DNA of 64,000 nucleotides, from NCBI RefSeq assembly GCF_000730625.1, contig NZ_BBIT01000023.1, positions 20,762-84,761 of the forward strand, in the 5' to 3' direction. The stretch comes from Pseudomonas oryzihabitans NBRC 102199. GTDB taxonomy: Bacteria; Pseudomonadota; Gammaproteobacteria; Pseudomonadales; Pseudomonadaceae. Under the pieces are notes generated by a model. It ran no database searches, had not been told where the DNA came from, and saw only the letters and a program-made list of their open reading frames with translations. The translations under genes were made by a program, and so were the position numbers. Shown here piece by piece: positions 16,219 through 25,260 of the stretch; positions within the stretch are counted from its first letter, which is position 1, and the number at the start of each line of letters is the position of its first letter.

Positions 16219-17865
16219 ATGCGTACCCCTCTTTCCATGGTCGCCCGCCTGGGCCTGGGCTTCGGCCTGATCCTGGTGCTGATGCTGCTGATCACCCTCG
16301 TCGGCGTCCAGCGCGTCGGCGTCATCGATGACACCCTGACCGCCGTCAGCCAGGGCGCCAGCGTCAAGCAGCGCTACGCCATCAACTTCCGCGGCAGTGT
16401 GCACGACCGCGCCATCGCCATTCGCGATACGGTGCTGATCCACGACGCCGCGCCCCTGACCAGTCGCCTGGCCGACATCGACCGGCTCAAGGCCTTCTAT
16501 CGCCAGTCCGCCGAGCCCATGGATCAGCTGTTCGCCAGCCAGGGCGCCACGGCCGAGGAACAGCGCCTGCTGGCGGCCATCAAGGACATCGAAGGCACCG
16601 CCCTGCCGCTGACCGAGCGCCTGCTGCAGCTGCGCCAGGCCGGCGATCTGGAAGGCGCCCGGGTGTTCCTGCTGGAGCGCGTCTCGCCGGCCTATGTCGA
16701 GTGGCTCAAGCGCATCAATGCGCTCATCGATCACGAAGAAGCCATCGCCAGCGGCCACCTGGGCGAGGTCCGCGGCATCGCCGGCGGCTTCCGCTGGCTG
16801 ATGCTGGTCACCTGCGCCCTCGCCCTGCTGCTGAGCGTCACCGTCTCCATCCTGATCATTCGCCAGATGGGTGCCACCCTGGGCGGCGAACCCCACGCCG
16901 TGGCCGCCGCCATCCGCCGGCTGGCCGAGGGCCGCCTGGACGAGCGCCCCGCCACCCGTCATCCGGACAGCGTCATGGGCACCCTGGGCAGCGCCACCGC
17001 GCACCTCGGCGAGACCATCGTCCAGGTACGCCATACCGCCAGCTCGGTCGCCGCGGCGGCGGCCCAGCTGCAAGGCACCGCCCAGACCAACCAGCGCCAC
17101 ACCGATGTGCAATCCAACCAGGCCCAGCACATGGCCGCCGCGGTCACCGAGCTGGCCGCCACCATCGGCGAGGTTGCCGGCTACGCGGCCCAGGCCGCCC
17201 AGGCCACCGGCAATGCCAGCGCCCAGGTGGACACCGGCAACCGGCTGGTCGCCAGTTCCGGCCAGGCCATCGGCCAGCTGGTGCAGGCCCTGGAACAGGC
17301 CAGCGTCACCGTGCAGCAGGTCTCCAGCGACAGCGCCAGCATCGAGAACATCGTCGCCGTCATCAACGGCATCGCCGAGCAGACCAACCTGCTGGCGCTG
17401 AACGCCGCCATCGAGGCGGCCCGGGCCGGCGAGCAGGGTCGCGGCTTCGCCGTGGTCGCCGACGAGGTCCGCAACCTGGCCACCCGCACCCAGGAATCGA
17501 CCCGCGAGATCCGCGCTATGATCGCCACCCTACAGGAAGGTGCAGGGCGTGCCGCGGCGCAGATGGAGGAGAGTCGCGGCCAGGCCCACGAGACCGCCGA
17601 ACTGACCCAGCGCGCCGTCGCGGCCCTGGCGGCCATCCAGGCGGACGTCGGCTCGGTGAACGCCATGAATGCCCAGATCGCCACCGCTGCGGCCCAGCAG
17701 ACCGCCGTGGCCGAAGAGGTCAACGAGAACATCAACCGCATCCACGCGGCCACCCTGGAAACCGCCAGCGGTTCGCAGCAGATCGCCGGCGCCAGTCGCC
17801 AGCTGGCCGAATTGGCCGAGGACCTGGAGCGCCGCATGAGCCTGTTCCGCACGGCCTCGGCCTGA
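16219..17865 (+). CDS. Methyl-accepting chemotaxis protein
   Basis: A 548-residue transmembrane chemoreceptor that signals to CheA. One membrane helix (about 9-30) is followed by a helical periplasmic sensor of about 155 residues (four-helix-bundle type, with [17 protein letters not shown]), a second helix (about 190-212), a HAMP linker and a long cytoplasmic coiled coil. The signalling tip is intact ([20 protein letters not shown], then [16 protein letters not shown]). There is no C-terminal pentapeptide for CheR docking. GAGG lies before the ATG. The ligand is unknown. A CRP/Vfr-like palindrome lies directly upstream, and no che gene is nearby. Confidence 0.93.
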   Translation: MRTPLSMVARLGLGFGLILVLMLLITLVGVQRVGVIDDTLTAVSQGASVKQRYAINFRGSVHDRAIAIRDTVLIHDAAPLTSRLADIDRLKAFYRQSAEPMDQLFASQGATAEEQRLLAAIKDIEGTALPLTERLLQLRQAGDLEGARVFLLERVSPAYVEWLKRINALIDHEEAIASGHLGEVRGIAGGFRWLMLVTCALALLLSVTVSILIIRQMGATLGGEPHAVAAAIRRLAEGRLDERPATRHPDSVMGTLGSATAHLGETIVQVRHTASSVAAAAAQLQGTAQTNQRHTDVQSNQAQHMAAAVTELAATIGEVAGYAAQAAQATGNASAQVDTGNRLVASSGQAIGQLVQALEQASVTVQQVSSDSASIENIVAVINGIAEQTNLLALNAAIEAARAGEQGRGFAVVADEVRNLATRTQESTREIRAMIATLQEGAGRAAAQMEESRGQAHETAELTQRAVAALAAIQADVGSVNAMNAQIATAAAQQTAVAEEVNENINRIHAATLETASGSQQIAGASRQLAELAEDLERRMSLFRTASA

Positions 17866-17950
17866 ATATCCGGCAACGCTCGCGGGCTGAACCTAGACGC
17901 GCGCGTGACGGTCAGCAGTCAGACACCTTTTCCCGTGCAGGAGTCTGGAC

Positions 17951-18754
17951 ATGCAGCTTTCCCTCAACGGCCAGGTCGCCCTGGTCACCGGCGGCAGCTC
18001 CGGGATCGGCGCCGCCGTCGCCGAGGCCCTGGCCAAGGCCGGTGCCGCCGTCGCCATCAACTACCACTCCAGCGCCGAACCGGCCGAGGAACTGGCCAAG
18101 CGCATCCAGGACGCCGGCGGTCGCGCCATCGCCGTCGGCGGTGACGTCGGTGACGAGGCCGCGGTCCAGGCGCTGTTCGACCGCACCCTGGAAGCCTTCG
18201 GCCGCCTGGACATCCTGGTCGCCAACTCCGGCCTGCAAAAGGATGCGGCCGTGGCCGACATGTCGCTCAAGGACTGGAACACGGTGATCAACACCAACCT
18301 CACCGGGCAGTTCCTCTGCGCCCGGGCGGCGATCCGGCAGTTCCGCAAGCAAGGTCGCGACGAAAGCATCTCCCGCGCCCTGGGCAAGATCATCCACATG
18401 AGCTCGGTCCACGAGGTCATTCCCTGGGCCGGCCACGTCAACTACGCCGCCTCCAAGGGCGGGGTCAATCTGCTGATGCGCAGCCTGGCCCAGGAAGTCG
18501 CCGCCGAGGGCATCCGCGTCAACAGCATCGCCCCGGGCGCCATCGCCACCGCCATCAACGAAGAGGTGACCGGTGACGAGGCCAAGGCCCGCGAACTGCT
18601 CAAGCTGATCCCCTACAAGCGCGTCGGCCACGTCGACGACGTGGGCAATGTGGCGGTCTTTCTCGCCAGCGACCTGGCCGACTACATCGTCGGCACCACC
18701 CTGTTCGTCGACGGCGGCATGTGCCTCTATCCGGGATTCGAAGACAATGGCTGA
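17951..18754 (+). CDS. SDR-family oxidoreductase, glucose 1-dehydrogenase-like
   Basis: A 267-residue NAD(P)-dependent short-chain dehydrogenase. The Rossmann glycine motif TGGSSGIG is at residues 13-20, the NxG-type strand reads LVANSGL, the catalytic serine is in IIHMSSVHE and the YxxxK pair in NYAASKGG. The C-terminus, VGTTLFVDGGMCLYPGF, closely resembles bacterial glucose 1-dehydrogenases, which make gluconolactone. The gene overlaps the following GH15 gene by eight bases, so the two are co-translated; release of glucose by the GH15 enzyme and its oxidation here would make a simple pathway. The actual substrate is inferred. Confidence 0.88.
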   Translation: MQLSLNGQVALVTGGSSGIGAAVAEALAKAGAAVAINYHSSAEPAEELAKRIQDAGGRAIAVGGDVGDEAAVQALFDRTLEAFGRLDILVANSGLQKDAAVADMSLKDWNTVINTNLTGQFLCARAAIRQFRKQGRDESISRALGKIIHMSSVHEVIPWAGHVNYAASKGGVNLLMRSLAQEVAAEGIRVNSIAPGAIATAINEEVTGDEAKARELLKLIPYKRVGHVDDVGNVAVFLASDLADYIVGTTLFVDGGMCLYPGFEDNG

Positions 18755-20576
18755 TTCCACCTCCGTGCACGCCCGCCGCAGTATCGGCGCCCACGGTGTC
18801 ATCGGCGACCTGCGCACCTGCGCCCTGGTCGCCACCGACGGCACCATCGACCACTTCTGCTGGCCGAATCTGGACAGCCCCTCGGTATTCGCCGCCCTGC
18901 TCGACTCGGAAAAGGCCGGCTACTTCAGCCTGGCGCCGGTCTGGGAAGACGCCCGCGAGCAGCAGCTCTATCTGCCGGACACCAATATCCTGCAGACCCG
19001 CTGGCTGTCGGCGGAAGGCGTCGCCGAGATCACCGATCTGATGCCGGTGTGCAGCAGCGAGGACACCCAGCCGCGCATCGTCCGCCGCGTGCAGGTGGTG
19101 GCCGGACGCTGCCGCTTCCGCCTGGTCTGCGCCCCGGCCCACGACTATGCCCGCGCCGAGACCCGCGCCCGCTTGGTGGACGGCGGCGCCCTGTTCGAAG
19201 CCGCGGGCCAGCCGACCCTGCGCCTGGCGTCGAGCGTCACCCTGCAGGTGGAAGGCAACGCCGCCCTGGCCGAATTCGAACTGGAACAGGGTGAGCAGCT
19301 GGATTTCGTCTTTGGCTGCGAGAAGGACGACAAGGTCGTCGCCGGCCAGAGCGATCTCTGCTTCGAGGACACCCTGACCTACTGGACCTCCTGGGCCGCC
19401 AAGAGCCACTACCAGGGGCGCTGGCGCGAGATGGTCACCCGCTCGGCCCTGGCGCTGAAGCTGCTGACCTCCTGCAAGCACGGCTCCATCGCCGCGGCCG
19501 CCACCTTCAGCCTACCCGAAGCCCTGGGCGGTGAACGCAACTGGGACTATCGCGCCTCCTGGATCCGCGACGCCTCCTTTACCGTCTATGCCTTCATGCG
19601 CCTGGGCTACACCCAGGAAGCCAAGGACTTCACCCACTGGGTGGGCCAGTGCGTGGAAAACAGCCACAGCGCCCCGGAAAAGCTGCAGATCATGTATCGC
19701 CTGGACGGTGGCCTGGACCTGCCCGAGGAAACCCTCGACCACCTGGCCGGCTATGCCGACTCGAGTCCGGTGCGCATCGGCAATGAGGCCTACAAGCAGA
19801 TCCAGCTGGACATCTATGGCGAGCTGATGGACGCCATCTACCTGTCCAACAAGTATGGCGAAGCCATCTCCCACCAGGGCTGGAAGGAGGTGGTGCGGAT
19901 GATCGACCACGTCTGCGAGCACTGGAACCAGCCCGACGCCGGGATCTGGGAGATGCGCGGCGATCCCGAGCACTTCCTGCATTCGCGGCTGATGTGCTGG
20001 GTGGCCATCGACCGCGCGATGCGGCTGTCGGTCAAGCGCTCGTTGCCGATGCCCTACGAACGCTGGTACGCCGCTCGCGCTGCCATCCAAGAAGACATCT
20101 GGGACAACTTCTGGAACGCCGAACTGGGTCATTTCACCTCGACCCGCCACGGCAAGAGCCTGGATGCCGCCCTGTTGCTGATGCCGCTGGTGCGCTTCGT
20201 CAGCGCCACCGATCCCATGTGGCTGTCCACCCTGGACGCCATCAAGACCAACCTGGCCTACGACGGCATGATCCGCCGCTACAACCCGGCGGACACGCCA
20301 GCGGACAACCTCAAGGGCGAAGAAGGCGCCTTCGTCGCCTGCTCCTTCTGGTACGTCGAATGCCTGGCCCGCGCCGGTCGCGTCGACGAAGCCCACCTGG
20401 AGTTCGAAAAGCTGCTGGGCTACGCCAACCCCCTGGGTCTCTATGCCGAGGAACTGGACAAGCGCGGCTACCCCCTCGGCAACCTGCCCCAGGCCCTGTC
20501 GCACCTGGCGCTGATCAGCACCGCCTTCTTCCTGGATCGCAAGCTGAGCGGCAAGGATCCGCAGTGGCAGCCGTAG
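18747..20576 (+). CDS. GH15 glucoamylase/trehalase-like glycoside hydrolase
   Basis: A 609-residue glycoside hydrolase with an N-terminal beta-sandwich-type region (about 1-240) and an alpha/alpha barrel. In the barrel GIWEMR (Glu402) is the expected general acid and GEEGAFVACSFW (Glu525/Glu526) the general base region. The start of the barrel, RNWDYRASWIRDASFTVYAF, is diagnostic of bacterial GH15. Such enzymes act on alpha-glucans or, in some lineages, trehalose; there is no signal peptide, so it works in the cytoplasm. The ATG lies inside the end of the SDR gene, eight bases before its stop, and an upstream in-frame extension has no support. Confidence 0.93.
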   Translation: MADSTSVHARRSIGAHGVIGDLRTCALVATDGTIDHFCWPNLDSPSVFAALLDSEKAGYFSLAPVWEDAREQQLYLPDTNILQTRWLSAEGVAEITDLMPVCSSEDTQPRIVRRVQVVAGRCRFRLVCAPAHDYARAETRARLVDGGALFEAAGQPTLRLASSVTLQVEGNAALAEFELEQGEQLDFVFGCEKDDKVVAGQSDLCFEDTLTYWTSWAAKSHYQGRWREMVTRSALALKLLTSCKHGSIAAAATFSLPEALGGERNWDYRASWIRDASFTVYAFMRLGYTQEAKDFTHWVGQCVENSHSAPEKLQIMYRLDGGLDLPEETLDHLAGYADSSPVRIGNEAYKQIQLDIYGELMDAIYLSNKYGEAISHQGWKEVVRMIDHVCEHWNQPDAGIWEMRGDPEHFLHSRLMCWVAIDRAMRLSVKRSLPMPYERWYAARAAIQEDIWDNFWNAELGHFTSTRHGKSLDAALLLMPLVRFVSATDPMWLSTLDAIKTNLAYDGMIRRYNPADTPADNLKGEEGAFVACSFWYVECLARAGRVDEAHLEFEKLLGYANPLGLYAEELDKRGYPLGNLPQALSHLALISTAFFLDRKLSGKDPQWQP

Positions 20577-20669
20577 GGCGAGCCGATGCGGCCGCCCCTG
20601 CGGGTGCAGCCCGATAGCTGATCACAATCCTGCCGGAGCGGATAAAGCCAGAAACCCACTCGGATAGCC

Positions 20670-20690
20670 CCCTCTCCCCTTGGGAGAGGG
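20670..20690. repeat. CCCTCTCCC palindrome (REP-like)
   Basis: CCCTCTCCC (20670-20678) and GGGAGAGGG (20682-20690) pair around a three-base loop, followed by TTGGGGTGAGGG. The same core and GTGAGGG flank occur in the hairpin at 11851. It lies between the convergent GH15 and hepT genes and may end or protect both transcripts. Confidence 0.65.
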
Positions 20691-20719
20691 TTGGGGTGAG
20701 GGCACAGCGTGGTACGAAG

Positions 20720-21061
20720 CTACCTTCCCGATAACAGACGCAATTGTTCCAGAAGTTCGGGCAGGGCGGTAACGACGGTTTCCCAGACCACATCGAGGTT
20801 GATGTCGAAATAACCGTGGGCGATACGATTACGCATGCCTCTCATATTGCGCCACGGGATGTTTGGATGCACCTGGGTGAAGGCTTCGTCCACAGCCATG
20901 ATCTTGGTTGCCGCTTCGCCGATGATGATCAGGCTCATGACCACCGCTTGCTGTGTCCGGCGGTCTTCGAGGAAGTCTTCCCGAGTGAGACCCTCAATAA
21001 AGCCCAGTGCCTCGCTGGCCGCCTGTTGCATATGAGCCAGATAGTCCGCCGTGCGATTCAT
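20720..21061 (-). CDS. hepT: HepT-family toxin (DUF86)
   Basis: A 113-residue all-helical HEPN-type protein. It keeps the ribonuclease-type motif RX4HXY: Arg77, His82 and Tyr84 in RNRIAHGYF. The conserved middle segment AVVMSLIIIGEAATKI is also typical. HepT proteins are the toxins of MntA/HepT modules; in characterised pairs the toxin is silenced when the nucleotidyltransferase modifies the tyrosine of this motif. The start codon overlaps the stop of the mntA gene (ATGA), giving the usual antitoxin-first operon. Confidence 0.9.
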   Translation of the reverse strand: MNRTADYLAHMQQAASEALGFIEGLTREDFLEDRRTQQAVVMSLIIIGEAATKIMAVDEAFTQVHPNIPWRNMRGMRNRIAHGYFDINLDVVWETVVTALPELLEQLRLLSGR

Positions 21062-21348
21062 ATCGGTCGTGCCCCCAGCAGAACCTGCGCGCGAAAGGAT
21101 CCGGGTAAATCGGCGGGGGTCACCAGATCTACCGGAACGCCCAGTAATTCCTCAAGCTCGTCCTGCAACCCTCCCAGGTCGAACAGTGTTGCCCCTGGAA
21201 GGGCATCCACCAACAGATCCAAATCGCTGCCGTCCTGATCGGTACCTTCGAGAACTGAACCGAACACTCGCGGATTGGCCACTCGAAAACGTGACGCAAC
21301 ATCCCGTATGACAGCTCGTTTCAGGTCCAGGACAAGAGAAGGTCGCAT
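21058..21348 (-). CDS. mntA: MntA-family minimal nucleotidyltransferase antitoxin
   Basis: A 96-residue minimal nucleotidyltransferase. The active-site signature GSX10DXD is present: Gly30-Ser31, then Asp42 and Asp44 in GSDLDLLVD, and a third acidic residue follows in PVDLVTP. In characterised MntA/HepT pairs this enzyme adds AMP groups to the toxin and neutralises it. All metal ligands are present, so it should be active. It is the first gene of the pair. The ATG at 21348 is supported by an AGAAGG sequence just upstream. Confidence 0.9.
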   Translation of the reverse strand: MRPSLVLDLKRAVIRDVASRFRVANPRVFGSVLEGTDQDGSDLDLLVDALPGATLFDLGGLQDELEELLGVPVDLVTPADLPGSFRAQVLLGARPI

Positions 21349-21421
21349 GGCATGACTCCAGCTAGATCAGTCCCGGAATAGTGGGTCATAGGTCGCGGCT
21401 TTACAACCGATCGGGCTACTC

Positions 21422-21826
21422 TCACGCCACCCGACTCTGCCCCAGCGCCTCGTTGACGCAATTGGCCATGTCGTCGATATGCCAGGGTTTGGGCATGAAG
21501 CGGGTGCGGCCGGCGCCGCGGGGCACGGTGAGTCGATCGCCGGAGGTGAGGATCACCGGGATATGGGGCCAGCGCTGGGAGACCAGCTGGGCGAGGGCCT
21601 CGCCGTCGAGGCGCCCCGGCATGCGCACGTCGGTGAAGAGCACGTCGATGCGGGCGCCGTTCTGCTCCAGGTAGCTCAAGGCCGCATCGGCGGTCGGCAC
21701 GGCCACCACCTGCAGGTCCACCAGCGACTCCAGCGCCTCGGTGGCCAGTTCCCGCAGCAACGGCTCGTCCTCTACCAAAAGCAGTAGCGGACGATAGGAG
21801 CCGAAGGGAGAAGATGCCTGAGTCAT
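21422..21826 (-). CDS. Single-domain response regulator
   Basis: A stand-alone CheY-like receiver domain of 134 residues. The acidic pair Glu19-Asp20 (VEDE), the phosphate acceptor Asp66 (LFTDVRMPG), a Thr-Ser switch (ILTSGD) and the lysine of FMPKPW are all present, so phosphotransfer should work. There is no output domain and no histidine kinase in the neighbourhood. Sequence around RMPGRLDGEALA resembles receivers paired with hybrid kinases. The start MTQASSPFGS was preferred to a longer frame (to 21922) because it places the first strand at the usual distance; the ribosome-binding site is weak. Confidence 0.85.
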   Translation of the reverse strand: MTQASSPFGSYRPLLLLVEDEPLLRELATEALESLVDLQVVAVPTADAALSYLEQNGARIDVLFTDVRMPGRLDGEALAQLVSQRWPHIPVILTSGDRLTVPRGAGRTRFMPKPWHIDDMANCVNEALGQSRVA

Positions 21827-21977
21827 AACCAACAGACTTTGCCAAGGGGTCGCGGTTCTGACCGCTCGGCCTGGTCTCGACCAAAGTCGACCACCGGCAT
21901 AGGCAAGACCTCTAGACGGCAACTTTCAAGGCTGCGCTGACTCGAAGCGTTCACCTCAGGGGTGGCCTGTGGTATTC

Positions 21978-22005
21978 TTTTTTAATCGAACGATCAATTA
22001 AAAAA
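21978..22005. promoter_or_regulatory. BetI-like operator upstream of betT
   Basis: A 28-bp AT-rich imperfect palindrome running from TTTTTTAATCGAA to a matching TTAAAAAA, with ATCGAACGATCAAT as its core; only two base pairs break the symmetry. BetI operators in Pseudomonas have ATTGA-type half-sites in similar palindromes upstream of choline genes. Placement 36 bases before betT supports choline-responsive control. betI itself is not in the window. Confidence 0.65.
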
Positions 22006-22040
22006 GCATTCTTCCCTTTGGCAGTGCGCAAGGAGTCCTC

Positions 22041-24038
22041 ATGAGTGCGACGCCCTCATCCGGCACCGTAAAACTGAATCCCCCCGCCTTCTACTGCGCG
22101 GCCGCGGTGATTCTGCTGTTTTCCCTGGCCGTCATCGGCCGTCCCGAGCAGGCCGGCGCCTGGTTGCTGCAGGCGCAGACCTGGGCCGCCAATACGGTCG
22201 GCTGGTACTACCTGCTGGCCATGTCGCTCTATCTGGTGTTCGTGGTGGTCACCGCGCTGTCCGGCTACGGCAAGATCAAGCTCGGTGCCGACCACGACCA
22301 ACCCGAATTCAGCTACCTGTCCTGGGCCGGCATGCTGTTCGCCGCCGGCATCAGCATCACCCTGTTCTTCTTTTGCGTCTCCGAACCCCTGACCCACTTC
22401 GCCCAGCCGCCGGCCGGCGAAGGGGGCAATCCGGCAGCCGCGCGCCAGGCCATGCAGATCCTCTTCCTGCACTGGGGCCTGCACGGCTGGGGGGTGTTCG
22501 CCCTGGTGGCCATGGCCCTGGCCTACTTCGCCTACCGCCACAATCTGCCGCTGGCCCTGCGCTCGGCGCTCTATCCGCTGATCGGCAAGCGCATCAACGG
22601 GCCCATCGGCCACGCCGTGGACGCCTTCGGCATCATCGCCACCATCTTCGGCCTGGGCGCCGACCTCGGTTTCGGCGTGCTGCACCTCAATGCCGGGCTG
22701 GACTACCTGTTCGGCATCAGCCACAGCCACTGGGTGCAATTGATCCTCATCGTGCTGATGATGGGCGCGGCCATCGCCGTCGCCGTGTCCGGCGTCGACA
22801 AGGGCGTGCGCATCATGTCCGACATCAACATGGTGCTGGCCGTCGCCCTGCTGCTGTTCGTGCTGTTCGCCGGGCCGACCCAGCACCTGCTCAATACCCT
22901 GATCCAGAACATCGGCGACTACCTCTCGGCCTTGCCGGGCAAGAGCTTCGACCTCTATGCCTATGACGAGCCCTCCGACTGGCTGGGCGGCTGGACGGTG
23001 TTCTACTGGGCCTGGTGGATCGCCTGGGCGCCCTTCGTCGGGCTGTTCATCGCGCGCATCTCGCGCGGCCGCACCATCCGTGAATTCGTCTTTGGCGTGC
23101 TGTTCATCCCGCTGGGCTTCACCCTGGCCTGGCTGTCGATCTTCGGCAACAGCGCCCTGGAACTGGTCCTTGGCCAGGGCATGACCGGCCTGGCGCAGAC
23201 CGCCCTCACCGATCCGGCCATGGCCTTCTACCAGGTGCTGGAGACCTATCCGGCCAGCCGCGTGGTGATCAGCGTCGCCGTGCTGGTGAGCTTCGTCTTC
23301 TTCGTCACCTCGGCCGATTCGGGCACCGTGGTGCTCTCGACCCTGTCGTCCAAGGGCGGCGAGGCCGATGAAGACGGTCCCAAGTGGCTGCGGGTGTTCT
23401 GGGGCGCGGCCGTGGCCGTGGTCACCGGCGGCCTGCTGTTCGCCGGCAGCATGGATGCCTTGAAGTCGGCGGTGGTGCTGACCTCGCTGCCCTTCTCGGT
23501 GGTGGTTTTGCTGATGATGTGGGGCCTGCACAAGGCGCTGCACCTGGAGTCCCAGCGCCAGCGGGCGCGGCTGCACTCCCTCGCGCCGGTGGCGACCAAC
23601 GGCAAGGCCCGGCATGGCGGCTGGCGCCAGCGGCTGTCCCAGGCGGTGTACTTCCCCTCGCGGGACGAGGTCTATCGCTTCATGGACAGCACCGTGCGCC
23701 CGGCCATGGAAGAGATGGTCGAGGTCTCGCGGGAGAAGGGCCTGGTGGTGGAGACCCAGTTCGACTCCACCAACGCCAATCTGCAGCTGACCATCGGCCA
23801 CGGCGAAGAGCACCCCTTCATCTACCAGGTGATCATGCAGGGCTATTTCACGCCCTCCTTCGCCCGCGCCGGCATCGGCGGCCTGCACCTGAAGAATCGG
23901 CGCTACTACCGCGCCGAGGTGCACCTGACCGAGGGCAGCCAGGACTATGACCTGGTGGGCTACAACCGCGAGCAGATCCTCAACGACATGCTCGACCAGT
24001 ACGAGCGCCACCTGCAGTTCCTGCATCTGGTGCGCTGA
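22041..24038 (+). CDS. betT: Choline transporter (BCCT family)
   Basis: A 665-residue secondary transporter of the betaine/choline/carnitine family. About 12 membrane segments occupy residues 15-505; the family signature is WTVFYWAWWIAWAPFVGLF followed by IARISRGRTIREF. The choline-type tail of about 155 residues (PSRDEVYRFMDSTVRPAMEE to the C-terminus) is cytoplasmic and in BetT proteins tunes uptake to osmotic stress. AAGGAG precedes the ATG. The BetI-like palindrome just upstream argues that the substrate is choline. No betA, betB or betI gene is adjacent. Confidence 0.92.
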   Translation: MSATPSSGTVKLNPPAFYCAAAVILLFSLAVIGRPEQAGAWLLQAQTWAANTVGWYYLLAMSLYLVFVVVTALSGYGKIKLGADHDQPEFSYLSWAGMLFAAGISITLFFFCVSEPLTHFAQPPAGEGGNPAAARQAMQILFLHWGLHGWGVFALVAMALAYFAYRHNLPLALRSALYPLIGKRINGPIGHAVDAFGIIATIFGLGADLGFGVLHLNAGLDYLFGISHSHWVQLILIVLMMGAAIAVAVSGVDKGVRIMSDINMVLAVALLLFVLFAGPTQHLLNTLIQNIGDYLSALPGKSFDLYAYDEPSDWLGGWTVFYWAWWIAWAPFVGLFIARISRGRTIREFVFGVLFIPLGFTLAWLSIFGNSALELVLGQGMTGLAQTALTDPAMAFYQVLETYPASRVVISVAVLVSFVFFVTSADSGTVVLSTLSSKGGEADEDGPKWLRVFWGAAVAVVTGGLLFAGSMDALKSAVVLTSLPFSVVVLLMMWGLHKALHLESQRQRARLHSLAPVATNGKARHGGWRQRLSQAVYFPSRDEVYRFMDSTVRPAMEEMVEVSREKGLVVETQFDSTNANLQLTIGHGEEHPFIYQVIMQGYFTPSFARAGIGGLHLKNRRYYRAEVHLTEGSQDYDLVGYNREQILNDMLDQYERHLQFLHLVR

Positions 24039-24088
24039 CAGGGCGGTTTTTTCAGCGACTGAAAGGCCATTGAAAGCCGCAAAGGTCG

Positions 24089-24094
24089 TATAAT
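24089..24094 (+). promoter_or_regulatory. Candidate -10 element (TATAAT)
   Basis: A consensus TATAAT lies 74 bases upstream of the AbrB-family transporter start. The best upstream hexamer, TTGAAA at 24070, is only 13 bases away, which is too short for a normal -35, so a weak -35 must be assumed. A hairpin (GGGCCGG at 24103 with CCGGCCC at 24117) would fall in the leader. Confidence 0.4.
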
Positions 24095-24168
24095 CGCCTC
24101 CAGGGCCGGCCTTGAACCGGCCCCGGGGTCGGTACGCCGCGCCGGCTCCCCGCCGTCCGGAGACCGCT

Positions 24169-25239
24169 TTGTCCACCCCCTCTTTCCCCTCGCCCTATCC
24201 GCCCCTGGTGCAATGGCTGGCCCTGATCCTCTGCTCCGCCCTGGTCGGCGGCGGACTCAGCTGGCTGCAGGTGCCCGCGGCCCTCTTTCTAGGTCCCATG
24301 TTGGTGGCCATCGCCTTTGGCGTCGGCGGCGCCACCATCCGCCTGCCGCGCCGGCTGTTCCAGACCGGCCAGGGCGTGGTGGGCTGCCTGATCGCTCATA
24401 CCATGACCGCTGCGGTCCTGCTCACCGTCGCCGAGCACTGGCCGGTGATGCTGCTGGCCACTGCCCTGACCGTGTTGCTCAGCCTGCTCACCGGTGCCCT
24501 GCTGGTGCGCTTCGGTGGCCTGCCGGGCAGCACCGCCGCCTGGGGCACCACGCCTGGCGCGGCGGCCGCCATGGTGGCCATGGCCGAGGAATACGGCGCC
24601 GATCCACGCATCGTCGCCACCATGCAATATGTGCGGGTCGTCTGCGTGGTGCTGATCAGTGCGCTGGTCGGCCGGTTGCTGGGCGCCGAAGGCAGCGGCA
24701 CCGGCCATCAGGCCACCGTGGTCAGCCTGGACGGCCACTTCGCCGTCAATCTGGCGCTGACCCTGGCGGTGGCCCTGGCCGGCAGCTGGCTGGGCGGTCG
24801 GCTGTTTCCCGCCGGCGCCCTGCTGCTGCCCATCGCCCTGGGTACCCTGCTGCAACTCAATGGCTGGCTGGACATCACCCTGCCCCATCTGCTGCTGGCG
24901 GCGGCCTATGGCGCCATGGGCTGCTATGTGGGCCTGAGATTCGATCGGGCCACGGTCGCCTATGTCTGGCGCGCCCTGCCCAAGATGATCTTCGCCTCGC
25001 TGCTGCTGATTGCGCTCTGCGCCCTGTCGGCGCTGCTGATGGCGCGGCTGATGCACGTGGACTTTCTCACTGCCTACCTGGCGACCAGTCCAGGCGGCCT
25101 GGATTCCATGGCCATCATCGCGGTGGATGCCCACGCCGATGTCGGCCTGGTACTGGCCATGCAGGCTTTGCGGCTGATCGGGGTGGTGCTGACCGGGCCG
25201 CTACTGGCCCGGCAGCTGGTCAAGCTGGCCCGCACCTGA
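24169..25239 (+). CDS. AbrB-family transporter
   Basis: A 356-residue integral membrane protein with about ten hydrophobic segments, of the family annotated AbrB or 'ammonia monooxygenase' by an old misnomer. Two internal repeats each carry a G-rich loop: WGTTPGAAAAMVAMAEEYGAD in the first half and ATSPGGLDSMAIIAVDAHAD in the second, the family signature. The substrate is unknown. The TTG at 24169 is chosen because GGAG (24159-24162) lies six bases upstream; an earlier TTG at 24112 has no site and lies inside a GC-rich hairpin. No partner gene is obvious. Confidence 0.82.
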   Translation: MSTPSFPSPYPPLVQWLALILCSALVGGGLSWLQVPAALFLGPMLVAIAFGVGGATIRLPRRLFQTGQGVVGCLIAHTMTAAVLLTVAEHWPVMLLATALTVLLSLLTGALLVRFGGLPGSTAAWGTTPGAAAAMVAMAEEYGADPRIVATMQYVRVVCVVLISALVGRLLGAEGSGTGHQATVVSLDGHFAVNLALTLAVALAGSWLGGRLFPAGALLLPIALGTLLQLNGWLDITLPHLLLAAAYGAMGCYVGLRFDRATVAYVWRALPKMIFASLLLIALCALSALLMARLMHVDFLTAYLATSPGGLDSMAIIAVDAHADVGLVLAMQALRLIGVVLTGPLLARQLVKLART

Positions 25240-25260
25240 CCCGAGGTGCGGGCCTGGCAC

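Noticed and set aside
24070..24094. TTGAAA and TATAAT as a complete sigma-70 promoter before the AbrB-family gene
   Set aside because: Spacing is 13 bases instead of about 17, so only the -10 element was kept as a candidate.
22056..24176. A 706-codon open frame antisense to betT
   Set aside because: Shadow of betT caused by GC-rich third positions; no ribosome-binding site and no recognisable domain.
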